This document shows positions 54,886 through 63,886 of a stretch of DNA of 64,000 bases, piece after piece. The first letter of the stretch is position 1. The number at the start of each line of letters is the position of its first letter. The notes beneath the pieces are model-generated. The model did not search any database. It was not told the DNA's origin and saw only the letters and a list, made by a program, of their open reading frames with translations. Source of the stretch: Marinobacter salinexigens. Lineage in GTDB: Bacteria; Pseudomonadota; Gammaproteobacteria; Pseudomonadales; Oleiphilaceae. Made by a program: the position numbers and the translations under genes. The stretch spans positions 224,374 through 288,373 of the forward strand of contig NZ_VTUU01000005.1 in the NCBI RefSeq assembly GCF_008370345.1. Reading direction: 5' to 3'.

Positions 54886-57081
54886 ATGACCACACAACAA
54901 CATCCCGATGACGGTACTCAGCAATCGTCTGCCAACGCGATACCTGATGACGATCATATGCTCGCCCATAACGTGGATGAGGAGCCGGTTGAGAGCAATC
55001 GCCGGCTGTTCGAGGGCGGGCTGCTCAAATTTGTAACGCTGCTGGCCATTGCCTATTCAGCGTTCCATTTGTACACACTGAACATTGCACCTCTGGAAAC
55101 CTGGTCTTTCCGGATTGTGCACATTGCCGGCGCCCTGATTCTCGGCTTTATTCTGTTTGCCGGTGCCCGATTCGTTTCTGGTGAAGAAGGGACGGCAAAG
55201 CATCGCTGGACCACATGGATCAGTGCTGCGGCTATGCTGCCAGCGCTTTACGCTCTCTATCAGACATTTGCGTTCTACCAGTTGCTCCAGAATGGAACCA
55301 TGCGTGTTCCGGCTGATCTGGAGACCTGGCATTTTGGTTGGCCGTTGCTGGCGGCCAGTGGTATTGCCATTGTGATGAGCTGGTTCCACCAGCGCCAACG
55401 GTCCACGTTCAGTGTTCCTGATCTGGTACTGGTGGTTTGTTCTGTCGCTGTCGCGGCCTATTTCCTGGTGGTCTACAACACGGCCATGCGCATGTCGACC
55501 GGAACGTCCTTTGCACCGATCGGCATTTCCTTTGCCGCGATCGCTGGCACGGCCCTGATTATGGAAATGACCCGCCGTGTAGCGGGTATGGCTCTGGTGG
55601 TTATTGGTCTGGTTTTCCTGGTTTATGTATTTGCCGGCCCGTACCTGCCTGGCTTCCTGGGCTATCCCGGGCTGTCTGTACAGCGCTTCTTCAGCCAGGT
55701 TTATACCGACGCTGGTATTCTTGGGCCTACCACCGCAGTGTCCTCAACCTACATTATTCTGTTCATCATCTTTGCGGCCTTCCTGCAGGCTTCAAAAGTC
55801 GGTGATTACTTCGTTAACTTTGCTTTTGCGGCTGCGGGTCGTTCCCGTGGTGGTCCTGCCAAGGTTGCGATTTTTGCCTCAGGCCTGATGGGAATGATCA
55901 ACGGCACCAGTGCCGGTAACGTTGTGTCCACGGGTTCTTTGACTATCCCACTGATGAAGCGGGTGGGCTACAGCAAACAATCTGCGGGTGCTGTGGAAGC
56001 GGCGGCCTCTACCGGTGGTCAGATCATGCCTCCGATCATGGGTGCCGGCGCCTTTATCATGGCGGAAATCACCGGTATTCCCTACACCGACATTGCCATT
56101 GCGGCGATTATTCCGGCGATTCTGTACTTTGCGTCTGTCTACTTTATGGTGGACTTTGAGGCGAAGAAACTGGGCATGCGCGGTATGCGTGCCGATGAGC
56201 TTCCGAACCTGAGGCGCCTGGCCAAGCAGGTGTATCTGTTTGTGCCCATCATTATTCTGATTGTGGCCCTGTTCCAAGGCTATTCGGTTATCCGTGCCGG
56301 TACCCTGGCAACGATTTCTGCTGCTGTCGTGAGCTGGATTTCACCCAACAAGATGGGTATCCGTCAGATACTGCATGCGCTTGAAATCGCGGCGATGATG
56401 TCGATTCAGATTATCGTGGTCTGTGCGGCTGCCGGTGTGATTGTGGGTGTTATTTCTCTGACAGGTGTTGGTGCCCGTTTCTCCGTGCTGTTACTGGATG
56501 TGGCTGCTCACAGTCATCTGTTGGCACTGGTCTTTGCCATGTTCATATCGATTCTGCTGGGTATGGGGATGCCGACGACAGCGGCATACGCGGTTGCGGC
56601 GTCGGTTGTGGCCCCGGGCCTGGTACAGTTGGGTATTGAACCGCTCACAGCGCACTTCTTCGTGTTCTACTTTGCGGTGGTGTCAGCCATTACACCGCCG
56701 GTGGCCCTGGCGTCCTATGCGGCAGCCGGTATCTCCGGTGCTAACGCGATGGAAACATCGGTTGCCTCCTTCCGTATCGGTATTGCGGCCTTTATCGTAC
56801 CGTTCATGTTCTTCTACAACAGCGCTCTGCTGATGGATGCAGGTTGGTTCGAAGTCGCCCGTTCACTGGTCACGGCCACGTTCGGTGTCTACCTGCTGTC
56901 TGGTGGGGTTCTGGGCTGGTTTGCCCGCTCCGCAGCGCCCTGGATGGTTCGAATCATGCTGATCGTCTCTGCGCTGTTGATGATTGAAGGTGGAATCTGG
57001 ACGGATCTGACAGGCGTTGCCTTGGCTGTTGCTGCTTTCTTCATGCAGCGTCAGCGGGCTCCGGGCCTCTCTGCCGCCTGA
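54886..57081 (+). CDS. TRAP transporter permease, 4TM-12TM fusion
   Basis: A 731-residue fused small and large TRAP membrane subunit (DctQ-DctM type), as is usual with TAXI binding proteins. About 18 hydrophobic segments follow a hydrophilic N terminus (MTTQQHPDDG). GMINGTSAGNVVSTGSLTIPLMKRVGY and LGMGMPTTAAYAVAASVVAPGL are the substrate/sodium-site motifs of DctM. The ATG 54886 start is preferred over 54784, whose upstream extension looks non-coding. Sodium-driven uptake across the inner membrane. Confidence 0.92.
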   Translation: MTTQQHPDDGTQQSSANAIPDDDHMLAHNVDEEPVESNRRLFEGGLLKFVTLLAIAYSAFHLYTLNIAPLETWSFRIVHIAGALILGFILFAGARFVSGEEGTAKHRWTTWISAAAMLPALYALYQTFAFYQLLQNGTMRVPADLETWHFGWPLLAASGIAIVMSWFHQRQRSTFSVPDLVLVVCSVAVAAYFLVVYNTAMRMSTGTSFAPIGISFAAIAGTALIMEMTRRVAGMALVVIGLVFLVYVFAGPYLPGFLGYPGLSVQRFFSQVYTDAGILGPTTAVSSTYIILFIIFAAFLQASKVGDYFVNFAFAAAGRSRGGPAKVAIFASGLMGMINGTSAGNVVSTGSLTIPLMKRVGYSKQSAGAVEAAASTGGQIMPPIMGAGAFIMAEITGIPYTDIAIAAIIPAILYFASVYFMVDFEAKKLGMRGMRADELPNLRRLAKQVYLFVPIIILIVALFQGYSVIRAGTLATISAAVVSWISPNKMGIRQILHALEIAAMMSIQIIVVCAAAGVIVGVISLTGVGARFSVLLLDVAAHSHLLALVFAMFISILLGMGMPTTAAYAVAASVVAPGLVQLGIEPLTAHFFVFYFAVVSAITPPVALASYAAAGISGANAMETSVASFRIGIAAFIVPFMFFYNSALLMDAGWFEVARSLVTATFGVYLLSGGVLGWFARSAAPWMVRIMLIVSALLMIEGGIWTDLTGVALAVAAFFMQRQRAPGLSAA

Positions 57082-57184
57082 TTAGTGTAATGACCTGAAG
57101 CCGGGGGGAATGCTGCCTGATGGCAGTTGTTCTCCCTGGCTCCGGGCGCTACGCTAGCATGCTTTATGCAGGAACCGGGCTTTT

Positions 57185-58999
57185 ATGTCATACCGGATTA
57201 GCGCGTTAGCAATACTCTTGATCACCCTGATGCTGTCCTGGATGCTGGGCGGCTGGGTGGGATACCGGCAAGTGGAGCAGGAGAGTCTCGAGGAATCTTT
57301 CCGCTATCGCCAACTGGTCGCCAACGAACTCAATCGTTACCTTCCTATCCCTGAACTGATGGCCGAGCACCCACTGCTCGCCCAGGCCCTGAAACGTCCT
57401 GACGATCCTGCCCTTATCCTTCAAGCCAACGAAGAAATGCAGAAAATGGCGACCATTGTTGGCAGTTCTGATGTCTACCTGATGGACCTCACCGGCCTGA
57501 CAATCGCTGCCAACAACTATCAGCAGCCTGACAGCTTTGTTGGTAGCAATTATTCGTACAGGCCCTATTTCTCGGACGCGATGGCAACTGGGGGATCTGC
57601 AATCTATTTTGCGCTCGGCATGATGTCCGGGGTGCGGGGACTGTATTTCTCGCATCCTGTCCGTGACGATGCCGGCTCTGTACTGGGGGTGATCGCAGTC
57701 AAGGTGCTGGTCGATGAGCTGGAGTCTCAATGGCACAGGCCCGCGTCGCTGAGAGATGCGGAAATGGTGGTTCTCGATCAGACCGGAATCAGCTTTCTGG
57801 CCAGTAAACCTGCCTGGCTGTACCGGGATTTTGTCGCCGACCGAACAAAACCGCTGGCCGACGCCACCCGTCTGCGCTATCCCGACCGGGATCTGGCGCC
57901 CATGAATATTGACACCGTTGGTCAGCCTCGGGGGCTTACGTCACAGTCCAGCACGATCCGTATTCTTGATGACGATGGTGCAGAAGACTATCTGAGCGTA
58001 CGAACCGCGCTGCCGAGACTCGATTGGACCCTGCAGGTGATGGTGAGTACCCGAACAGTGCTGTGGACCCGGCTGGCGTTTGTGGCCGGTGGGCTGACGA
58101 TTTTTTTCGGGTGTTTTCTGACCTGGTTGTACCTTCGGGAGCGATACCGCAGGGAAGCTGAATTGTCTTTGCGTGGGGAGCAGTTGGAACAGAGCGTCGC
58201 TGAGCGTACGGCCGATCTTGAGCGCTCTAATGAGCAGTTGCTGGAGGAGATCCACGAACGTGAACGAACCCAGACTGAGCTTCGGGAAACTCAGCAAGAG
58301 CTTATTCAGGCAGCCAAACTGGCGGTACTGGGGCAGATGTCTGCCGGGCTGAATCACGAAATGAATCAGCCGCTGACGGCCATTCAGACATACGCCCGAA
58401 ACAGCCGAAAGTTTCTGCAGAAAGGCGCTGCGGAGATGGTGGATGAGAACCTGGGCGAGATTATTTCCCTGTGCGACAAAATGGCTGAGCTGACCCGGCA
58501 GTTCAAAGTGTTTGCCCGCAAATCTGAAGGGCCGCCGGCAGAGGTCGATCTCCGACAGCCAGTCGATGCCGCTCTGAAGATTATCGCCGCTCAGGAAAGC
58601 AGCGAGGCGGTGTCTATCCTATGGTCGAGGCCGGAGGCTCCGGCCCTGTGCCACGGTGACCTTATCCGTATTGAACAGGTGATGGTCAACCTTCTGGCTA
58701 ATGCCCTACAGGCTGTGGAAGGAGCCGAACATCCGGAGGTTCTGATTACGCTGGAGGACCAGGGAGATCACTGGTGCTGCAAGGTTCGTGATAACGGTTC
58801 GGGATTGCCGGCCAACAGCGAACAGATATTTGAACCCTTCTTTACCACCAAATCTGTCAAGCAGGGGCTTGGTCTGGGGCTCTCCATTTCCCGTCAGATC
58901 GTCGATGCCCTGGGCGGACGGCTCACAGGCCAGAACCGGACGGACGGCCCGGGAGCCGAGTTTGAATTAACCCTGAAAAAGCGGGAGATCGTCGAATGA
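57185..58999 (+). CDS. dctB: DctB-like sensor histidine kinase
   Basis: A 604-residue membrane kinase. TM1 at ~5-25, a periplasmic double-PAS (dCache) sensing region ~30-285 with YSYRPYFSDAM, TM2 ~292-312, a coiled coil ~320-375, then DHp with the phospho-His in GLNHEMNQPLTAI and a catalytic ATPase domain (VMVNLLANALQAV, VRDNGSGLP, GLGLGLSISRQI). The family senses C4-dicarboxylates or related ligands. Coupled to the regulator by an ATGA overlap. Probably senses the substrate of the TRAP system upstream. Confidence 0.92.
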   Translation: MSYRISALAILLITLMLSWMLGGWVGYRQVEQESLEESFRYRQLVANELNRYLPIPELMAEHPLLAQALKRPDDPALILQANEEMQKMATIVGSSDVYLMDLTGLTIAANNYQQPDSFVGSNYSYRPYFSDAMATGGSAIYFALGMMSGVRGLYFSHPVRDDAGSVLGVIAVKVLVDELESQWHRPASLRDAEMVVLDQTGISFLASKPAWLYRDFVADRTKPLADATRLRYPDRDLAPMNIDTVGQPRGLTSQSSTIRILDDDGAEDYLSVRTALPRLDWTLQVMVSTRTVLWTRLAFVAGGLTIFFGCFLTWLYLRERYRREAELSLRGEQLEQSVAERTADLERSNEQLLEEIHERERTQTELRETQQELIQAAKLAVLGQMSAGLNHEMNQPLTAIQTYARNSRKFLQKGAAEMVDENLGEIISLCDKMAELTRQFKVFARKSEGPPAEVDLRQPVDAALKIIAAQESSEAVSILWSRPEAPALCHGDLIRIEQVMVNLLANALQAVEGAEHPEVLITLEDQGDHWCCKVRDNGSGLPANSEQIFEPFFTTKSVKQGLGLGLSISRQIVDALGGRLTGQNRTDGPGAEFELTLKKREIVE

Positions 59000-60348
59000 G
59001 TGAGCCAGCCGTAATTTTTGTGGATGATGATCTGCATATCCGGAAGGCAATTGCGCAGGCACTGGCTCTGGAAGATCTTTCGGTGACCTGCTTTGAGGAT
59101 GCACGCTCGGCACTTGGGCTGATGTCCCATGACTTTGACGGAGTTGTCCTGTGCGACTACAACATGCCCGGTATGGATGGGCTCGAACTGCTGGACCGGG
59201 TCCGGGCTCTGGATGATGCGATACCGGTCATCATACTGACCGGGCAAGGCGACATCAGTACCGCTGTGTCAGCGATGCAAAAGGGCGCCTACGATTTTAT
59301 TGAAAAGCCGTTCGACCACGATGAACTGATCGAACTGTTAGGGCATGCTCTGGAAAAGCGGCAACTGGCCCTGGAAAACCGCCGTTTGAAGGCTCAACTC
59401 AGACTGCTGGCCAAACCTGGTCCCCGAATCCTCGGGGACACGGTGACCATGCAGAAGGTGATGGCGACAATTGATCCTATTCTCGATATTTCCGCCAATA
59501 TCCTGCTGCACGGCGAGACAGGATCCGGTAAGGATGCATTGGCTCGATACATCCACGAGAACAGTCACCGCAGTGCCCATAACTTTGTGGCGATCAACTG
59601 TGGAGCCGTGCCGGAGAACCTGATCGAAAGCGAACTTTTCGGACACGAGGCCGGAGCGTTCACCGGTGCTGAAAAGCAGCGTATTGGTAAAATTGAGCAT
59701 GCTCATCAGGGAACGCTGTTCCTGGACGAAGTGGAGAGCATGCCGATGGCGCTTCAGGTAAAGCTTCTGCGGGTTCTGGAAGAGCAGAAGGTGGAGCGCC
59801 TGGGGAGCAATCAGGTTCAGGACGTGGACGTCCGGATCATTGCGGCGACCAAGGCGGATCTTAAAGCGTTGAGTGATGAGGGCGAATTCCGTTCGGATCT
59901 TTATTACCGATTGAACGTGGTGAAAGTGGACATTCCTCCGTTGCGTGAGCGTAAGGAAGATATCCCGATGTTGTTTCACCACTTTGTGCTGATTGCCGCC
60001 GCCCGCTATGACCGGGAAAGCATTCCTCTGGATGCAGGACAGGCGGCGAGGTTGATGCAACATTCCTGGCCGGGTAACGTGCGGGAACTGCGAAACCTGG
60101 CGGAGCGCTACGTGTTACTGGGCCCTGCTGCGTTGGAGGAAACCGGTTCGGGGGACACAGAAAACGTCTCAGGCCGAAGGACGCTCACTGAAATGATGGA
60201 TGGTTTCGAGCGTTCGGCCATCATCAGCGCATTGAATGCCTGTCATGGCAGTATCAAGGACACCATGGTTCAGTTGGGCATCGCGCGCAAGACGCTGTAT
60301 GACAAGATGAAAAAGCACGGTCTGGACAAGGCTCAGTTCAAGGACTGA
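58996..60348 (+). CDS. dctD: DctD-like sigma-54 response regulator
   Basis: A 450-residue NtrC-family activator. Receiver with phospho-Asp in LCDYNMPGMDG (~55), AAA+ domain with GETGSGKDALARY, GHEAGAFTGAEKQ (intact GAFTGA loop for sigma-54 contact), GTLFLDEVESMP, and a Fis-type HTH (QLGIARKTLYDKMKKHGL). It should drive the sigma-54 promoter at 53709. ATGA overlap with dctB. Ends at a hairpin reaching into the convergent ThDP gene. Confidence 0.93.
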   Translation: MSEPAVIFVDDDLHIRKAIAQALALEDLSVTCFEDARSALGLMSHDFDGVVLCDYNMPGMDGLELLDRVRALDDAIPVIILTGQGDISTAVSAMQKGAYDFIEKPFDHDELIELLGHALEKRQLALENRRLKAQLRLLAKPGPRILGDTVTMQKVMATIDPILDISANILLHGETGSGKDALARYIHENSHRSAHNFVAINCGAVPENLIESELFGHEAGAFTGAEKQRIGKIEHAHQGTLFLDEVESMPMALQVKLLRVLEEQKVERLGSNQVQDVDVRIIAATKADLKALSDEGEFRSDLYYRLNVVKVDIPPLRERKEDIPMLFHHFVLIAAARYDRESIPLDAGQAARLMQHSWPGNVRELRNLAERYVLLGPAALEETGSGDTENVSGRRTLTEMMDGFERSAIISALNACHGSIKDTMVQLGIARKTLYDKMKKHGLDKAQFKD

Positions 60349-60372
60349 GCCTTGTCTGCCGGCTGAACGCTG

Positions 60373-60400
60373 TTGCGCTTCAGGGCGCAATTTTCTTCTT
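60373..60400 (+). terminator. Terminator of dctD
   Basis: TTGCGC-TTCAGG-GCGCAA is followed by TTTTCTTCTT. It overlaps the last codons of the convergent ThDP-enzyme gene. Confidence 0.55.
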
Positions 60401-62038
60401 GAGAGCCTTGCTGACGGGCCTGGGTAGGCTCGGTAAGGTTCGTAACAGCCAAGGCAATACTTTTCTCTTCACGCCATTGAGCGATTCGGGCACCACCGCC
60501 TCGATCAGGTGGGGGCCGGGATTGTTCAGTGCGTATTCCAGAGCCTTGGCCATTTCCTCTGCGGTGGTGACCCGTACGGCGTGAACCCCCATACCCTGGG
60601 CGAGACGGGCGAAATCGACCACTGGCCCGCTGATGTCCAGCTGGGATTTTGCCTTGTCTCCTGCCTCTTCTGCACCTACCCGTTCAAGTTCCACGTTCAG
60701 AATTGAATACGACGCATTGTTGAAAATGATGCTGGTGATATTCAGGGTCTCCCGCGCCATGGTCCAGAGAGCCTGAATGGTGTACATGGCAGTGCCATCC
60801 CCGATCAGAGCGATAACCGGCCTGTCCGGGCAGGCGACCGCTGCCCCTACGGCATTGGGCAGGCCCTGGCCGATAGCGCCTCCAGTCAGTGTGAGCAGGT
60901 CATGCTTTGGTGCACCGGCGGTCAGGGCATTCAGCATCAGTCCTGAGGTGATCGCCTCGTCCACAATGATGGCGTTTTCAGGCAGGAGGTGTCCTACAGC
61001 CTTACAAACCTTCTCGGCGGTGAGCTTGCCCCGGGGACGCCCGGGGCAAGCTGCAGGCTGCACCACTGGGGTTGCATTACGGGCACCCAGCACGTCGGCG
61101 AGCAGGTTCAGGCTTGCTACGCTGTCCTGCTCGGGAGTTGCCAGCGTATGGACTTTACAGGTGTCTGGGACGAGGTAGCTGTCCTTGTCCGGGTACGCAA
61201 AGAACGACACCGGCGCCTTGGCGTCCACAAGAATGAGGTTGTCGTATTCCGAAAGCTGTAGGGTTGCCAGTTCGGCCAGGTAGGCGATCCGCTCCACTGG
61301 AGGCAACCCTGCACCTCGTTCGATCCGGGTAGGAAACGTCTCCGCAAAGAGGGTGACGCCGTTATGGGCAGCAATACGGGCGGCGGCTATCAACCCGGGT
61401 TCGCGCAGGGCCCGGCCGCCCAGCAGGAATGCCGTTTTGCGGCCATTGCGAATGGCATCGGCGGTGGCCTTCACGGTCGTGTCATCAGCGACTGGCGCAG
61501 GTGATTGTGCTGGTGTCTTGCAGGGTACGCCGCCCTCACTCCAGGATACGTCGGCAGGCAGGATCAGGGTGGCTACCTGGCCAGGCAGCCCACGTGCGGC
61601 GGTGACTGCGTCGGCGGCATCCTGGCAGAGTTCGCCGGTGCTTTTGGATGTGCGTACAAAGCCCGGAGAGACGTTACGGGCGACGGACTCAATGTCCGAC
61701 TGCAGCTGGGCATCGTATTTGACGTGATAGGTGGCGTGGTCTCCCACGATATTTACAACGGGGACTTTGCCTTTGCGTGCGTTATGCAGGTTGGCCAGTC
61801 CGTTTCCCAGACCGCAACCGAGGTGGAGCAGCGTGGCTGCAGGTTTGTCAGCCATGCGGGCATAACCATCGGCAGCGCCGGTAGCGACGCCTTCAAACAT
61901 GGCCAGAACGGCGCGCATCTTTGGTTCGCCATCCAGGGCCGCTACAAAGTGCATCTCGCTGGTGCCGGGATTGGTAAAGCAGACTTCGATGCCTGCATCC
62001 ACCAGTGTTTTCATCAGTGCCTGTGCGCCGTTGGTCAT
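60380..62038 (-). CDS. ThDP-dependent enzyme, acetolactate-synthase-like
   Basis: A 552-residue member of the ThDP decarboxylase/synthase superfamily. It shows FTNPGTSEMHFVAAL (N-term), the cofactor-activating Glu in MFEGVATGAADGYARM (~48), and the ThDP motif IGDGTAMYTIQALWTMARETLNITSIIFNN (~425-455). TNPGTSEMHFV and the absence of a regulatory ilvN gene argue against true acetolactate synthase; benzoylformate-decarboxylase/oxalyl-CoA-like or carboligase activity is possible. It follows the FAD dehydrogenase on the same strand, in one operon. Confidence 0.82.
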   Translation of the reverse strand: MTNGAQALMKTLVDAGIEVCFTNPGTSEMHFVAALDGEPKMRAVLAMFEGVATGAADGYARMADKPAATLLHLGCGLGNGLANLHNARKGKVPVVNIVGDHATYHVKYDAQLQSDIESVARNVSPGFVRTSKSTGELCQDAADAVTAARGLPGQVATLILPADVSWSEGGVPCKTPAQSPAPVADDTTVKATADAIRNGRKTAFLLGGRALREPGLIAAARIAAHNGVTLFAETFPTRIERGAGLPPVERIAYLAELATLQLSEYDNLILVDAKAPVSFFAYPDKDSYLVPDTCKVHTLATPEQDSVASLNLLADVLGARNATPVVQPAACPGRPRGKLTAEKVCKAVGHLLPENAIIVDEAITSGLMLNALTAGAPKHDLLTLTGGAIGQGLPNAVGAAVACPDRPVIALIGDGTAMYTIQALWTMARETLNITSIIFNNASYSILNVELERVGAEEAGDKAKSQLDISGPVVDFARLAQGMGVHAVRVTTAEEMAKALEYALNNPGPHLIEAVVPESLNGVKRKVLPWLLRTLPSLPRPVSKALKKKIAP

Positions 62039-62127
62039 TGTTGGTCTCCAGCCAGGTGTTGATCAGGTTTTGTTAGGTCTTCCAGGTGTTCCGGTCCGAT
62101 ATCTTCAATGCCGGGTATGTCATCGTT

Positions 62128-63741
62128 TCAGCCTCCCCGGAGAATGGAGCGGACGGCGGTCCTGGCCGTCATGATACAGCCGGGTAGAAAGGTTCCCTCC
62201 AGGGAGCGCTTGCCATTACTGCCACCACCGCCAAAACCGGCGGCTTCGCCAACGCAGTAGAGGCCAGGGATGGGATGTCCATTTCGGTCCAGAACCCGGC
62301 TTTGCAGGTCGGTCTGTAATCCGCCAAGACTTTTCCGGGTAGTCAATTGCATGTGAATTGCAATGAAGGGCCCCGATCCCGGCTTTTGCAGTGGCGCGGG
62401 CTTGCAGGTGCGAAGACGGTCCGGTCCCCATTGGCGGGCATGCCTGATCATTCGGATTTGCGAATCGTTGTTGAGCTGGCTGCCGTTATGAAAGTTAGCG
62501 TCGAATGAATCAGCAGTAGCTTTCAGGGTTGTCGGGTCTACGTCCAGTGAGCAGGTGAGGGAATTCATTTTCTTTGCCAGCCCTTCCAGGGTTTCGTCCA
62601 CCAGAAAGTGGTTGCTCTCATGCTCCATCTGTCTGATTAGAGGTGTGTTGCCCAGCAGCAGCTCCTTGAGGAACAGAGGGAACTGTTTGTCCCGGATTCT
62701 GGCATTGTGCTCGGCACCGGAGATAGCGAACTCCTTGACGGCAATGCGGCGATTCAGCAAATGCCAGGTCCAGGGCTTTTCCTGGGCCGCGACCTGCTGG
62801 CAAAGCCAATGGGTGTCAAAGCCGGTGATCAGAGGTTCAGGGCCAATGCGTTCGCCCCGGTGATTTAACCAGAGTGCTGATTTACAGGGGATGGTGGATA
62901 GCCCGTGTCCCTCGAAGTGAGGGTAGGGGTGGGGGAATCCAGCAGCGTAATTCCACATTTCCCCGGCATGGGTAATCCTGGCGCCCATATGGTCTTCCGC
63001 CCAGTGATGCAGTTTGCCATCGGCATAAGGGTGAGCCCCGTTCAGCATGCTGGCAGGTCGGGGCCGGTCAACGGGCCAGTTTGCGCGACACTCCCCTGAT
63101 TCGCCGTTCAGTCCTCCGGTGGCAAGAACCACCACAGGCGCAGACAATCGAATGGTCTCGCCGGTCTGCTCATTGGTGGCGACAGCACCGGAAAGCGCGC
63201 CAGCCTGTCGTTCCAGTTCAATGACCCGATGTTCGTGCAGAAGGGTTAGGCGTTGGCTACTGTTAGCCCGATGCAGAGCGGATGTCAGGCAACGCACAAG
63301 TTCCCGGGAAGTGCCCCAGACGATGTGGTAACGGGGGACACTGTTGCCTTCTCCAAACCTGCCCCGCTCGACCCAGTTCACGGCAGGCATGAATTTGATG
63401 CCTTCGTTCTGAAGCCAGTCATAGACTTCGGAGCGTGAGTTCTCGACATAGTAGCGGGCCCACTGCATCGGCAAGGTGTCGTCTGGCGACAACTCACCGA
63501 ACCGTATCCAATCCTGCAGGGCCAGTTCCGGCGTATCGGGTATTTTCATCCGGTGCTGCAACTGCGTGCCCACAAGTGCCATACCACCGAATGCCCAGAG
63601 TGCCAGGCCTCCAAAGCGCTCCGGTGTATCCCGATCGACGATGGTGACGGATTTGCCGTTTCTGAGACTCTCCAGGGCAGTAACGATACCCGCCAACCCG
63701 CCACCGACGATCAGAATGTCTGAAGAATATGCACCTGACAT
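62128..63741 (-). CDS. FAD-dependent oxidoreductase/dehydrogenase (KstD-like)
   Basis: A 537-residue flavoprotein of the fumarate-reductase/3-ketosteroid-dehydrogenase family. FAD motif ILIVGGGLAGIVTALES (~9-25) and C-terminal PGLYCVGEAAGFGGGGSNGKRSLEGTFLPGC. No signal peptide or haem motif, so cytoplasmic. The frame continues in phase for 30 codons after the TGA (62128-62130), to a TGA at 62035-62037 that overlaps the ThDP start as ATGA. An IS3-family element lies upstream of its promoter region. Confidence 0.85.
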   Translation of the reverse strand: MSGAYSSDILIVGGGLAGIVTALESLRNGKSVTIVDRDTPERFGGLALWAFGGMALVGTQLQHRMKIPDTPELALQDWIRFGELSPDDTLPMQWARYYVENSRSEVYDWLQNEGIKFMPAVNWVERGRFGEGNSVPRYHIVWGTSRELVRCLTSALHRANSSQRLTLLHEHRVIELERQAGALSGAVATNEQTGETIRLSAPVVVLATGGLNGESGECRANWPVDRPRPASMLNGAHPYADGKLHHWAEDHMGARITHAGEMWNYAAGFPHPYPHFEGHGLSTIPCKSALWLNHRGERIGPEPLITGFDTHWLCQQVAAQEKPWTWHLLNRRIAVKEFAISGAEHNARIRDKQFPLFLKELLLGNTPLIRQMEHESNHFLVDETLEGLAKKMNSLTCSLDVDPTTLKATADSFDANFHNGSQLNNDSQIRMIRHARQWGPDRLRTCKPAPLQKPGSGPFIAIHMQLTTRKSLGGLQTDLQSRVLDRNGHPIPGLYCVGEAAGFGGGGSNGKRSLEGTFLPGCIMTARTAVRSILRGG

Positions 63742-63854
63742 GGGCTTTATCCCCTAATCGCGTGTTGCTTCTATTTGTTTTTACTGACGATATATCATGT
63801 ATGAGGCTTTTGTGCAGCGAGATGGGCCAGAAGCTGGAAAAGTTCCACGAACAG

Positions 63855-63886
63855 TGTCTAGTCCTGAAATAGGTTTACACCTATTT
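63855..63886. mobile_element. IS3-family element end
   Basis: TGTCTAGTCCTGAAATAGG looks like the terminal repeat, followed by a GAAATAGGT-TTAC-ACCTATTTC palindrome directly after the transposase stop. It marks the left boundary of the element as seen in this window. Confidence 0.6.
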
